The notes: a model not told the origin generated them from the sequence alone. A DNA stretch of 35,233 bases from a bacterium (GCA_028821235.1 JAPPGV010000142.1:1-35233), one strand, 5' to 3'. Positions 7,626 through 14,559 are shown, counted from the first letter of the stretch. Program-made: numbers and translations.

Positions 7626-8675
7626 ATGCGAGCTCTCGGGATGTACGAGGGGGGTAGGTTCGAGCTCGAGGACATCCCGGTGCCGGAGACGCCTCCCGGT
7701 TGGGGATTGATCCGCACTATCGCCTCCGCTGCCGGTTTGTTCCAGGCTCAGATGGCAGCCGGCATGCTCGACACTCTCGGATTCCCCCGCATACTCGGCC
7801 ACGAAATAGTGGGAGAGGTGGTGGAGGTCTCGTCGGACGCCGCTCCACAGCCGGGATCGGTCGTGATAGTCGACGCAGTGGTCGGCTGCGGGGTGTGCGA
7901 GTGGTGCATCCGCGGCGACGACATGATCTGCCCGTGGATGCGGCACCTGGGGATCAACATCGACGGTGGCTTCGCGGACTACGTAGCGGTTCCGGAATCC
8001 CACATGTTCCCCATCAAGCCGGGGACTCCCGTAGAGGAGGCCGTGATGCTGGGATCGGCCGTACCGGCTGCGGTCCATGCCTCCCGGCGGGCCGGCGTCC
8101 GGGGAGGCCACCGGGTGGTGGTGACCGGAGTGGGCAGCATCGGCCTCACCATCTGCCAGGTAGCCCGGGCGATGGGTGCTACCTCGGTGGTGGCGGTCGA
8201 CATTGCCGACGATCGCCTGGAGGCGGCAGCCCCGTGGACCGACGGGGCGGTGAACGTGTCCGGCGTCGAGCCCAGGGAGGCGGCGCGAATGGTCAGGGAC
8301 ACCCTCGGCCCCCCGGCCGGAGCCGACATCGTGTTCGAGGCGGCCGGCCACATCAACAGCGTGGCCCTCGGGGTGCATGCAGTTCGCCGGGGCGGGATCG
8401 TCCTGCTGATGGGCATCTGCGAGGGCAGGACATCGATCACGTTCGACAGCTTCCTCCGTGACTTCCTGTCGAGGGAGGTGTCGCTGATCACCACCTTCGG
8501 CTTCACCCGCCAGGACTTCGTGACCGGCAACCGCCTGCACGCCGCCGGCAGCCTCGACCTCACCGCGCTGACGGGAGAGACCATCACCCTGGAGCAGGTA
8601 CCGGCAGCTCTGGCGGAGATCGCCGCCTCAGGGACCCTGGGCAAACGCCTGGTAGTGGACGTGGCGATCAGCTAG
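7626..8675 (+). CDS. Medium-chain (zinc) alcohol dehydrogenase-like protein lacking catalytic zinc ligands
   Basis: A 349-residue MDR protein: a GroES-like N-terminal domain with RILGHE at 55-60 and all four structural zinc cysteines (C88, C91, C94, C102), then a Rossmann domain with VTGVGSIGLTICQVA and VAVDIADDR. The usual catalytic-zinc Cys (the C in ICGTD/ICGSD) is Gly37, in ASAAGLFQAQ, and the third-ligand region EEAVMLGSAVPAAVHA has no Cys. It may therefore be a zinc-independent reductase of the MDR superfamily, or use a different site. ATG 7626 follows GAGGGA; the TTG at 7611 is an alternative. It ends a plus-strand pair with the ATC-hydrolase-like gene. Confidence 0.88.
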   Translation: MRALGMYEGGRFELEDIPVPETPPGWGLIRTIASAAGLFQAQMAAGMLDTLGFPRILGHEIVGEVVEVSSDAAPQPGSVVIVDAVVGCGVCEWCIRGDDMICPWMRHLGINIDGGFADYVAVPESHMFPIKPGTPVEEAVMLGSAVPAAVHASRRAGVRGGHRVVVTGVGSIGLTICQVARAMGATSVVAVDIADDRLEAAAPWTDGAVNVSGVEPREAARMVRDTLGPPAGADIVFEAAGHINSVALGVHAVRRGGIVLLMGICEGRTSITFDSFLRDFLSREVSLITTFGFTRQDFVTGNRLHAAGSLDLTALTGETITLEQVPAALAEIAASGTLGKRLVVDVAIS

Positions 8676-8730
8676 TCTCTAGTCCTTAGTTGCTAATCAG
8701 CACTAGTCGCTATTACTTATTAGCTATTAC

Positions 8731-9459
8731 CTACGAGGCCAGCCATCCCCCGTCAACCGGCACGAACGCGCCGGTCATGAAGCTGGCACCGTCCGAGGTC
8801 AGGAAGGCCACCACCTCGGCGATCTCGCGGGGATGGGCGGGCCGCCCCAGCGGGGTGCGTCCCATCAGCTTGGCCCGCCTCCCGGGATCGGCCAGGCTCA
8901 CCGCACTCATGGGCGTGTCGGTTACACCCGGGCCGACAGTGTTGACACGGATGCCGTGCCGGGCGAAGTCCACCGCCAACGCCTGGCCGAGCAACAACAC
9001 CCCGCCCTTGGATGATGCATAGGCAGCAGTCCCGGGGAGCACCACCTTGGAGTTGATGGAGCCGATCAGGACGATGGCGCCTCCGTTCCCCTGGTCGACC
9101 ATGGCCCGCGCGGCCCGCTGGGCGGTCAGGAAGCTGCCGGTGAGGTTGACATCGACGATGCGGCGGAAGGCTGCGAGATCGAAATCGATGGAATCCCCGC
9201 CCATCTCGATGCCTGCGCACGTGACCGCGGTGTCGAGACCTCCGAACCGGTTGACGGCTGCCTCCACCATGGAGTCGCATGCGGCCGGGTCGGTCACGTC
9301 GGCAGCGACCGCCATCGCGTTCCCGATCCGGTCAGCCACCTCGGCGGCGCGAGCGCCGTCAAGGTCTGCGCAGACCACCTGATCTCCACGACTCGCCAGC
9401 ACTTCCGCCACGCACGTCCCGATACCCGAGCCGGCGCCTGTCACCAGAGCTACCGCCAT
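8731..9459 (-). CDS. SDR family oxidoreductase
   Basis: A 242-residue classical SDR: TGAGSGIG nucleotide motif, acidic DLDG after beta2 (NAD preference likely), CAGIE in place of NNAG, catalytic Ser in IGSINS, and YASSK (YxxxK). The C-terminal GASFMTGAFVPVDGGW is family-typical. ATG 9459 is chosen because it begins at the first beta strand and has GGAGGGAGGAA directly upstream; the longer frame to 9525 has no such support. It is convergent with the alcohol-dehydrogenase-like gene across a 55-base spacer and divergent from the glutaredoxin-like gene. The substrate is unknown. Confidence 0.9.
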   Translation of the reverse strand: MAVALVTGAGSGIGTCVAEVLASRGDQVVCADLDGARAAEVADRIGNAMAVAADVTDPAACDSMVEAAVNRFGGLDTAVTCAGIEMGGDSIDFDLAAFRRIVDVNLTGSFLTAQRAARAMVDQGNGGAIVLIGSINSKVVLPGTAAYASSKGGVLLLGQALAVDFARHGIRVNTVGPGVTDTPMSAVSLADPGRRAKLMGRTPLGRPAHPREIAEVVAFLTSDGASFMTGAFVPVDGGWLAS

Positions 9460-9550
9460 AGCCGATTCCTCCCTCCGATACCTGGCGCCGCATCCTACAA
9501 ACGGCGCCGATCCGTGGCCGGGCAAGCGCGGTCCGGACGGGCCGATGTTC

Positions 9551-9556
9551 TATAGT
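9551..9556 (+). promoter_or_regulatory. -10-like box upstream of the glutaredoxin-like gene
   Basis: TATAGT lies 35 bases upstream of the GTG at 9592. There is no good -35 at 17 bases, so this is a modest promoter call. The predicted leader of about 30 bases contains the strong AGGGAG ribosome-binding site at 9580-9585. Confidence 0.4.
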
Positions 9557-9591
9557 GGCGAGATCGGAGTAGCCGACCGAGGGAGATACCG

Positions 9592-9870
9592 GTGGAGCAC
9601 CCCATCCTCTACAGCCTCAACACCGACGCACGAACCCCGACCTGACAGGAGTGCTGCCGGGTGCGCGACTACCTGGAGGCCAACTCCGTCGAGTTCGACG
9701 ACCGCAACATCCGCCAGAGCGAGCAAGCGCGCAGCGAGTTGCTCGCCCTGACCGGTGACCTGATCGTGCCCTACCTGGTCTACGGGGACCGGACGGTCAC
9801 CGGCTTCGACCCCGAGGGGATCGACGCCGTCGCCGATGCGTATCGCTCCGCCACCGCCGGCGTGTCCTGA
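9592..9870 (+). CDS. Glutaredoxin-like probable selenoprotein (in-frame TGA = Sec18, UQEC motif)
   Basis: Reading through the TGA at 9643-9645 gives a 92-residue thioredoxin-fold protein: first strand HPILYSL, redox motif U18-Q-E-C21, helix CRVRDYLEANSVEF, strand DDRNI, then the cis-Pro segment LIVPYLVYGDRTVTGFD and a C-terminal helix. In glutaredoxins the pattern is CPxC..(K/R)xYL; here the TGA falls exactly on the first, nucleophilic Cys, which is where selenoproteins carry Sec. GTG 9592 has AGGGAG six bases upstream. A start downstream of the TGA (GTG 9661) would lack strand 1 and the whole active site. A SECIS-like hairpin follows the TGA. The loop between strand 1 and Sec is about six residues longer than in classical Grx. 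Alternatives are a recent nonsense mutation or a sequencing error. From memory, NCBI names related 'UXX-star (seleno)protein' families; membership was not tested. Confidence 0.75.
9653..9680 (+). promoter_or_regulatory. Candidate bacterial SECIS element
   Basis: CCGGGT (9657-9662) pairs with ACCTGG (9671-9676): five Watson-Crick pairs and one G-U. Beyond a G-A mismatch and a U-G pair, GC 9653-9654 pairs with GC 9679-9680. The 8-base apical loop GCGCGACT begins with G, and 17 bases separate the TGA from the loop. This fits the known bacterial SECIS layout, a hairpin just 3' of the UGA with a G at the start of the apical loop. An alternative fold pairing CAGGAGT (9646-9652) with ACT/CCTG exists. 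Folding energy was not computed. Confidence 0.6.
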
Positions 9871-9886
9871 GCAGATCCGAGATCAC

Positions 9887-10144
9887 GTGTCACATCCTCC
9901 CGGGAACTCACTGCAAGCCGACCAGAGGGCCCGTGTCTCCGAACCCGGCGAGAGTCCGGAACGGGGGATCCTCCATCTCATCGAGCGGGTCCGGCAGGAA
10001 CTGGACTACAACGACGCCAAGGGCCAGAGCGCCTACCGGCTCGGCATGCACGACGGGCTCAGGTTCGCCGAGGACGCTCTCGTGAACCTGCTGAACCGCC
10101 ACGGATACCAGGCCCAGGTTCGCGAGACCCCGATGGACATGTAG
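9887..10144 (+). CDS. Small conserved-looking protein of unknown function
   Basis: An 85-residue hypothetical protein. The first 25 residues are disordered-looking (Pro, Gly, Arg), followed by an amphipathic helical part, [17 protein letters not shown] and [20 protein letters not shown], ending in charged residues. No family was recognised. GTG 9887 starts 16 bases after the glutaredoxin-like stop; ATG 9836 would overlap that gene by 35 bases. It ends 7 bases before the ABC transporter ATPase, so it may be co-transcribed with either neighbour. Confidence 0.55.
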   Translation: MSHPPGNSLQADQRARVSEPGESPERGILHLIERVRQELDYNDAKGQSAYRLGMHDGLRFAEDALVNLLNRHGYQAQVRETPMDM

Positions 10145-10151
10145 CGGAAGG

Positions 10152-10919
10152 ATGAGCCAGACCGAGGACGCCCGGCCCGTCGTCCGGCTACGCAACATCC
10201 ACAAGTCGTTCGATACCAACCATGTCCTGAGAGGCATCGACCTGACGGTGGGACAGGGCCAGCACGTGGTCATCTTCGGGCCATCCGGATCCGGCAAGTC
10301 AACGCTGCTCAGAACCACCAACCTCCTGGAGACCCCCGATTCCGGTTCGGTCTGGTTCGACGGCAAGGAATACGGCCCCGGCATCGAAGGCGAGGACCTG
10401 CCCCGTGGCAAGGCGCGGCTCCTCCGCCAGCAGATCGGCATGGTGTTCCAGCAGTTCAACCTGTTCCCCCACGTCACCGCGCTCGACAACGTGGCTCTGG
10501 CCCTCCGGCGGGTGCGGGGGATGAAGCGCGACAAGGCCGAGCACAAGGCCGCCACCTACCTCGACCGGGTGGGCCTGCTCGACAAGCTGGGCGCCTTCCC
10601 GTCACAGCTGTCGGGCGGCCAGCAGCAGCGGGTGGCGATCGCCCGCTCCCTGGTCATGGAACCCAAGGTGATGCTGTTCGACGAACCCACCTCGGCTCTC
10701 GACCCCGAGTTGGTAGGCGAGGTGCTGGCCGTCATGCGTGACTTGGCGGAGTCGGGCATGACGATGGTGGTGGTAACCCATGAGATGGGATTCGCCCGGG
10801 AAGCCGGGGATCTCAACATATTCATGGATGATGGCCTGGTGGTGGAGTCGGGGGGCAAGGAGCTCTACAGCGACGCCAGGGAGCCGCGCACCAGAGCCTT
10901 CTTCGAGGCAATCCTCTGA
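10152..10919 (+). CDS. Polar amino-acid ABC transporter, ATP-binding protein
   Basis: A 255-residue ABC ATPase of the GlnQ/HisP type that powers uptake of a polar amino acid from the inner face of the membrane. Walker [10 protein letters not shown] is at 43-51, Q-loop Q100 in [11 protein letters not shown], signature LSGGQQQR at 153-160, Walker B VMLFDE with catalytic E178, D-loop SALD, and switch His210 in [10 protein letters not shown] short extra segment around residues 70-90 ([15 protein letters not shown]) lies between Walker A and the Q-loop. Its stop overlaps the permease start by one base (TGATG). Confidence 0.95.
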   Translation: MSQTEDARPVVRLRNIHKSFDTNHVLRGIDLTVGQGQHVVIFGPSGSGKSTLLRTTNLLETPDSGSVWFDGKEYGPGIEGEDLPRGKARLLRQQIGMVFQQFNLFPHVTALDNVALALRRVRGMKRDKAEHKAATYLDRVGLLDKLGAFPSQLSGGQQQRVAIARSLVMEPKVMLFDEPTSALDPELVGEVLAVMRDLAESGMTMVVVTHEMGFAREAGDLNIFMDDGLVVESGGKELYSDAREPRTRAFFEAIL

Positions 10920-11731
10920 TGTTCGACTTTGGTGTGTGGATACTCGCGCAGGCGCGTTTCAGGCCCGAGTTCATCTGGGATAACCGGGACGCCTTCCTCG
11001 GCGGAGTGAGGCTCACCGTATTCATCGCCATCGTCGCTTTCGCGCTGGCGACCGTACTCGGCCTGGGGGTTGCTCTCCTGCGCATGTCGAAGAATCGGCT
11101 TCTCGCCCCGATCGTGGCCGCCTACATCAACATCTTCCGGGCTATCCCCCTGCTGGTGTTCGTAGTCTTCGTGTACTACGGGATAGCGATCCAGTTTGAC
11201 GTCAAGATCTCAGCCATCCAGGCCGGGATCCTGGTTCTCACCCTTCAATACTCCGCCTGGCTGGGCGAGATCTTCCGCGGCGGCATCCAGGCGGTCTCCG
11301 ACGGGCAGACCCAAGCGGCCCTGTCGGTGGGTATGAGCCGTCCCCAGACCTTCTTCCGGGTGGTGCTGCCGCAGGCCATCCGCATCGTCATCCCGCCCAC
11401 GGGCAACATGTTCATCGGCATGATCAAGGACTCGTCTCTGGTCTTCATAATCGGTGTACCCGAGCTCTTCCGCGTGAGCAGCGTGATGGCCAACAGGACA
11501 TTCCGCTACTTCGAGGTGTATCTCGGCGCGGTTATCTTCTACCTCATACTCACCACCGCGGCGTATTTCGGAGTCAAGTACCTCGAGAAGCGGTTTGCCC
11601 TGGTGGACGTCCTCACCGCCAGAGTGAGGTCACCCCTCGCCCGGCGCAGGGGGGTACGTCTGAGGACGATCCAGGAGGCTGTCGCATCTGAACGTGAATC
11701 CAAATCGTCCGGGACGGCTACGGCAATGTAG
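10919..11731 (+). CDS. Polar amino-acid ABC transporter, permease
   Basis: A 270-residue HisM/GlnP-family membrane protein with about five membrane segments, the first at roughly residues 30-55 (LTVFIAIVAFALATVLGLGVALL). The cytoplasmic coupling (EAA) loop is clear: GQTQAALSVGMSRPQTFFRVVLPQA, read in parts. FRAIPLLVFVVFVYYG is typical of the family. It overlaps the ATPase gene by one base. Only one permease is present, so the transporter may use a homodimer, or its partner is encoded elsewhere. The C-terminal tail (RSPLARRRG onward) is basic and cytoplasmic. Confidence 0.94.
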   Translation: MFDFGVWILAQARFRPEFIWDNRDAFLGGVRLTVFIAIVAFALATVLGLGVALLRMSKNRLLAPIVAAYINIFRAIPLLVFVVFVYYGIAIQFDVKISAIQAGILVLTLQYSAWLGEIFRGGIQAVSDGQTQAALSVGMSRPQTFFRVVLPQAIRIVIPPTGNMFIGMIKDSSLVFIIGVPELFRVSSVMANRTFRYFEVYLGAVIFYLILTTAAYFGVKYLEKRFALVDVLTARVRSPLARRRGVRLRTIQEAVASERESKSSGTATAM

Positions 11732-11743
11732 GATGACTTGGTC

Positions 11744-11771
11744 GACGTCACAACTCGGACGTCACAACTCG
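11744..11771 (+). repeat. Perfect tandem 14-bp direct repeat upstream of the binding-protein gene
   Basis: GACGTCACAACTCG occurs twice back to back (11744-11757 and 11758-11771) in the 121-base spacer between the permease and the substrate-binding protein. GACGTC itself is palindromic. Paired sites suggest a regulator-binding region, but no regulator gene is adjacent; a simple duplication is also possible. Confidence 0.6.
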
Positions 11772-11852
11772 CAGATGGATGGATGATCGTGGCTTGTCTC
11801 ACGGTCAGCCGGTCACTCGCAAACACATCGAATCCTAGGGAGGAGACAGAGT

Positions 11853-12770
11853 ATGAAGAGCCGCATGAAGTGGCTGGTCCCGGTACTTGCACTAGCAATG
11901 CTCGCGGGCGCCTGCGCCGACAATGGTGGCGGCAGCGACGCAGCGGCCGGCGATGGTCAGATGGCCGCAGACATGGCCGCCATGGAGGCCAGGATCGTGG
12001 AACTCGAGTCATCCATGGACGCATCCGGCGGGGGCGTCGTCGACGGCAACCTGCTGGACGAGATCAAGGATCGCGGAACCCTCCACGTCGGTATGGTCCT
12101 CCAGTTCCCGCCGCAGATGTACATCGATGACGCAGGGAACCCCGCCGGGTACGACGTGGACCTGATGAACATGCTCGCCGAGGATCTCGGAGTGACGCTC
12201 GAGATTTCCAACCTCGAGTTCGACGCGATGATCCCGGGCCTGATCGCCAACCAGTTCGACATGGTGTCGGTAGGTCTCGTCGGTCGTCCGGCTCGTCTCG
12301 AGCAGCTCTGGTTCACATGCCCGTACGTTCCTTACCGCCAGGTCGTCGTGGTGAACAACGACTCGGGGATCAACGACATCAGCGAGTTGAACAGCAGTGG
12401 CGTGACCATGACCGCCCTGATCGGTTCGACCGCGGCCAGCCTCACCGAGACCCGGTTCCCGAACGCGGAACTCGTGGAGCTCGATCAGGCGCCTGCGTTG
12501 CTCGAAGTCGCCTCGGGTAGGGCCGACGCCATCGTCATCGAGGAGTACCTCGCCCTTCCGTTCGTAGCGGAGAACCCGAGCACCAGCGTGCTGAACCCCA
12601 ACGCGCCGTTCGTCGCAGAGGAGTACGGGGCATGGGCCCTCCCCCGCGGTGAGGTCGTGTGGCTGAACTACCTGAACGGCTGGCTGGCCTACTACATCTC
12701 GAGGGGCACGCTCGACGAGGTCTACGAGCGGCACATCGGTCCGACCGAGGGTCTCCCCGCCTGTAACTAG
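11853..12770 (+). CDS. Amino-acid ABC transporter substrate-binding lipoprotein
   Basis: A 305-residue extracytoplasmic solute-binding protein of family 3 (SBP_bac_3). A lipoprotein signal peptide ends at C21 (MLAGAC), followed by a Gly/Ser stretch and a short coiled-coil-like linker (residues 35-55), then the two-lobed domain: LLDEIKDRGTLHVGM, GYDVDLMNMLAEDLGV, then the hinge and YVPYRQVVVVN. Ligand residues cannot be assigned with confidence. The start is ATG 11853 with GGGAGGAG at 11838-11845. It completes the importer with the upstream ATPase and permease, and strong hairpins follow the stop. The substrate is probably a polar amino acid. Confidence 0.93.
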   Translation: MKSRMKWLVPVLALAMLAGACADNGGGSDAAAGDGQMAADMAAMEARIVELESSMDASGGGVVDGNLLDEIKDRGTLHVGMVLQFPPQMYIDDAGNPAGYDVDLMNMLAEDLGVTLEISNLEFDAMIPGLIANQFDMVSVGLVGRPARLEQLWFTCPYVPYRQVVVVNNDSGINDISELNSSGVTMTALIGSTAASLTETRFPNAELVELDQAPALLEVASGRADAIVIEEYLALPFVAENPSTSVLNPNAPFVAEEYGAWALPRGEVVWLNYLNGWLAYYISRGTLDEVYERHIGPTEGLPACN

Positions 12771-12780
12771 ACAGACAAAT

Positions 12781-12810
12781 GGTCCGGTCGGCGATTCTTC
12801 GCGCCGGACC
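12781..12810. terminator. Hairpin after the ABC transporter operon
   Basis: GGTCCGG (12781-12787) pairs perfectly with CCGGACC (12804-12810), with a further GCG/CGC stem inside a small bulge. It lies 11 bases after the binding-protein stop. There is no U-tract, so it may be part of a two-hairpin terminator. Confidence 0.5.
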
Positions 12811-12821
12811 CACCGACTACG

Positions 12822-12855
12822 GATGCCGACGTCTCCAGGTGGAGGCGTCGGCATC
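12822..12855. terminator. Strong intrinsic-type terminator hairpin
   Basis: An uninterrupted 15-pair stem: 12822-12836 pairs with 12841-12855 (14 Watson-Crick pairs and one G-U) closed by the loop AGGT, followed by TCTTTG. It lies between the ABC operon and the convergent HEPN gene and could serve both. The U-tract is weak, as is common in actinobacteria. The rest of 12856-12986 shows no gene. Confidence 0.8.
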
Positions 12856-12986
12856 TCTTTGCGCTCACCCAACGCCGTGGGATGACCATGGGACGGGGAA
12901 ACTTGCGCGGCTACAGCCGGACCTATCCGGCCACACCGTGCTCGGCCGGCTATGCGAGCACGGGCGCTCGCGACAGGGAGCTCAGG

Positions 12987-13391
12987 TCAAGGCAGGCGCG
13001 CGATTCGTATCAGTGCTCTCATCGCCCGTATGGCACGTTTCGTTTCGGGCACCGAAGGATGCCTGTCCTCGTACTGGGCCATGTTCTTCATGGCCAGTAG
13101 AGCAATCAAGTGAGCTCCGGCGTCCTGGCCTCCACCAGGAGCATCCGTCAACAGCACCAGAGCACCTGAGTGGTGACCGGCAGCCGAGCGCTGTCCGAGG
13201 TACCTGCAACAGATCGAGTCGACCGCAGCGATCCCGGCTAGCACGGCATTGCTCACCGCCACCGAACGGAGCGGCCCATCCGCCGACAGAGGGTCGAGAT
13301 CGGCAACCAGCGCAAAGGCTTCGGCCTGCTTCAGGCGAGTGTCCGCGAATGCCCGGCCACATGGCACACGCCTGGTGCCGCGGCGCCTCAC
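12987..13391 (-). CDS. HEPN domain protein (putative toxin of an MNT/HEPN pair)
   Basis: A 134-residue mainly helical protein. The segment NAVLAGIAAVDSICCRYLG, followed by R68-SAAG-H73, matches the HEPN pattern in which Rx4-6H forms an RNase active site. HEPN proteins paired with minimal nucleotidyltransferases act as toxins silenced by nucleotidylation or binding. The start is GTG 13391, overlapping the TGA of the nucleotidyltransferase gene (GTGA, 13388-13391), so the two are translationally coupled. The order here is nucleotidyltransferase first. Toxicity has not been shown and the family assignment rests on motif reading. Confidence 0.72.
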   Translation of the reverse strand: MRRRGTRRVPCGRAFADTRLKQAEAFALVADLDPLSADGPLRSVAVSNAVLAGIAAVDSICCRYLGQRSAAGHHSGALVLLTDAPGGGQDAGAHLIALLAMKNMAQYEDRHPSVPETKRAIRAMRALIRIARLP

Positions 13392-13981
13392 GCGGCGGGT
13401 ATGAGAGTGACGGCCTCACGGGCAAGCGACTCGGCAAACCCGGGGGCTCGTTCGGGCAGAGCCGCGTAATCCTCGTCGGTGTATACCAACGGGGTGCAAG
13501 GGTTGCCGGTGAGTCGTGTCACGCCTACGGCGACTTCGGCCGCCGCGGACCATAACACCGGCTCTTCGGTACCGGCAGGCCAGATGAGCAACAGATCGAT
13601 GTCGCTCCCCGGGCCGGCCTCGCCGCGGGCAACCGATCCGAACAGCAGGGCCATCGACACACCCTTCGCGTGGGTCTCTACAATCTCGGCGATCCGAGCC
13701 GGTATGTCGTCACCAACGGCAACCACCTCGTGGACAGCCGATGCCAGGGCATGATCGCGGTTCAGCAGGTTGAGAATCGATCGACCCGCTGCCGTCTGGG
13801 TGACCAACCCCTCGGCGGCCAGCCGATCCAACGTCTTCTGGACCCCGGCCTGGCTGGCGGACCTCGGAAGTTGTCGTTGTACCGCTCGTCCGGAAAGTGG
13901 ACGGGTCGTCCGGCAAAGCACCTCGAGCACAGCCCCTGTGAGACCCGGCGACAGAGCATTGATAGGATGTGACAAGTCCAT
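13388..13981 (-). CDS. wHTH-nucleotidyltransferase fusion (MNT-type, putative antitoxin/repressor)
   Basis: A 197-residue two-domain protein. Residues about 10-72 form a winged helix-turn-helix (GLTGAVLEVLCRTTRPLSG, then KTLDRLAAEGLV and a wing with TAAGRSI). Residues about 95-197 form a polymerase-beta-type minimal nucleotidyltransferase with GSVARGE at 115-121 and the metal-binding SDIDLLL (D127, D129). In MNT/HEPN systems this protein neutralises the HEPN partner. The fused DNA-binding domain suggests it also represses its own operon, and an inverted repeat covers its start codon. A TATAGT box ends 8 bases before the ATG with no ribosome-binding site, so the mRNA may be leaderless. Confidence 0.88.
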   Translation of the reverse strand: MDLSHPINALSPGLTGAVLEVLCRTTRPLSGRAVQRQLPRSASQAGVQKTLDRLAAEGLVTQTAAGRSILNLLNRDHALASAVHEVVAVGDDIPARIAEIVETHAKGVSMALLFGSVARGEAGPGSDIDLLLIWPAGTEEPVLWSAAAEVAVGVTRLTGNPCTPLVYTDEDYAALPERAPGFAESLAREAVTLIPAA

Positions 13982-14000
13982 GATAGCTCACTATATCATG
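13979..14000. promoter_or_regulatory. Inverted repeat/operator candidate over the MNT-HEPN start
   Basis: CATGATA (13979-13985) and TATCATG (13994-14000) are perfect inverted arms with an 8-base spacer. The left arm includes the start codon of the wHTH-MNT gene, and the spacer carries its -10-like ACTATA (reverse TATAGT, 13990-13995). This is a natural site for autorepression by the encoded wHTH. It lies in the 56-base gap to the divergent VOC gene and could affect both. Confidence 0.5.
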
Positions 14001-14037
14001 CATATGAACAGAATTGTAGGCATCCTGGAGGCACCCT

Positions 14038-14535
14038 ATGCCTGATCTTCCCGAACACCTCGAGCCCCTCAGCGATCTGATCGAGTACTTCGACCATGTG
14101 GCCATCGGGGTCCGTGACGCGGCCGCGGCGGCCGAGTCGCTGGAGTTGCTCGGCGGCGCCTTCCTCACGGGGGCAGACAACCAGCGGCGGGGATTCCGGT
14201 GGATCCAGTACCGGCTGCCGGGCGGCACGAAGATCGAGGTATTGGCGCCCGTGACCGATGACTGCTTCCTATGGCGCTTCCTGCGATCGCGAGGGGAGGG
14301 GATGCACCATCTCACCTTCAAGGTGTCTTCGGTGGCCGAGGCAGCCAGGAGAGCGGAGGAAGCCGGGATGGACGTGGTCGGCTTGCATACCAATCCGGGC
14401 GGCTGGAGCGAGTGCTTCATCCATCCATCGAGCGCCCACGGCACCCTCATCCAACTGGCCGACTGGCCCGACGGCCATTACCCCCAGGCTTCCCTGGAGC
14501 AAGTGCTGGCCGGAGAGGTCTTCGATTACGACTGA
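14038..14535 (+). CDS. VOC family protein (glyoxalase / epimerase-like)
   Basis: A 165-residue vicinal oxygen chelate protein. IEYFDHVAIGVRDAAAAAESLELLG is the first module with its metal His (DHVAI), and GEGMHHLTFKVSSVAEAARRAEE is the second with HH. KIEVLAP gives a Glu, whereas the last metal position reads Gln (LIQLAD) rather than Glu. The layout resembles methylmalonyl-CoA epimerase, but the altered ligand leaves the reaction open. ATG 14038 has GGAGG at 14026-14030. It is divergent from the MNT-HEPN pair and convergent with sodC (24-base gap). Confidence 0.88.
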   Translation: MPDLPEHLEPLSDLIEYFDHVAIGVRDAAAAAESLELLGGAFLTGADNQRRGFRWIQYRLPGGTKIEVLAPVTDDCFLWRFLRSRGEGMHHLTFKVSSVAEAARRAEEAGMDVVGLHTNPGGWSECFIHPSSAHGTLIQLADWPDGHYPQASLEQVLAGEVFDYD

Positions 14536-14559
14536 CCGCCCGGCGTCGGGGCCGGCGGA

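Noticed and set aside
9661-9870. Glutaredoxin-like fragment starting at GTG 9661 as the real gene
   Set aside because: It would lack the first beta strand and the whole redox motif, and GTG 9661 has no good ribosome-binding site. The read-through model explains both.
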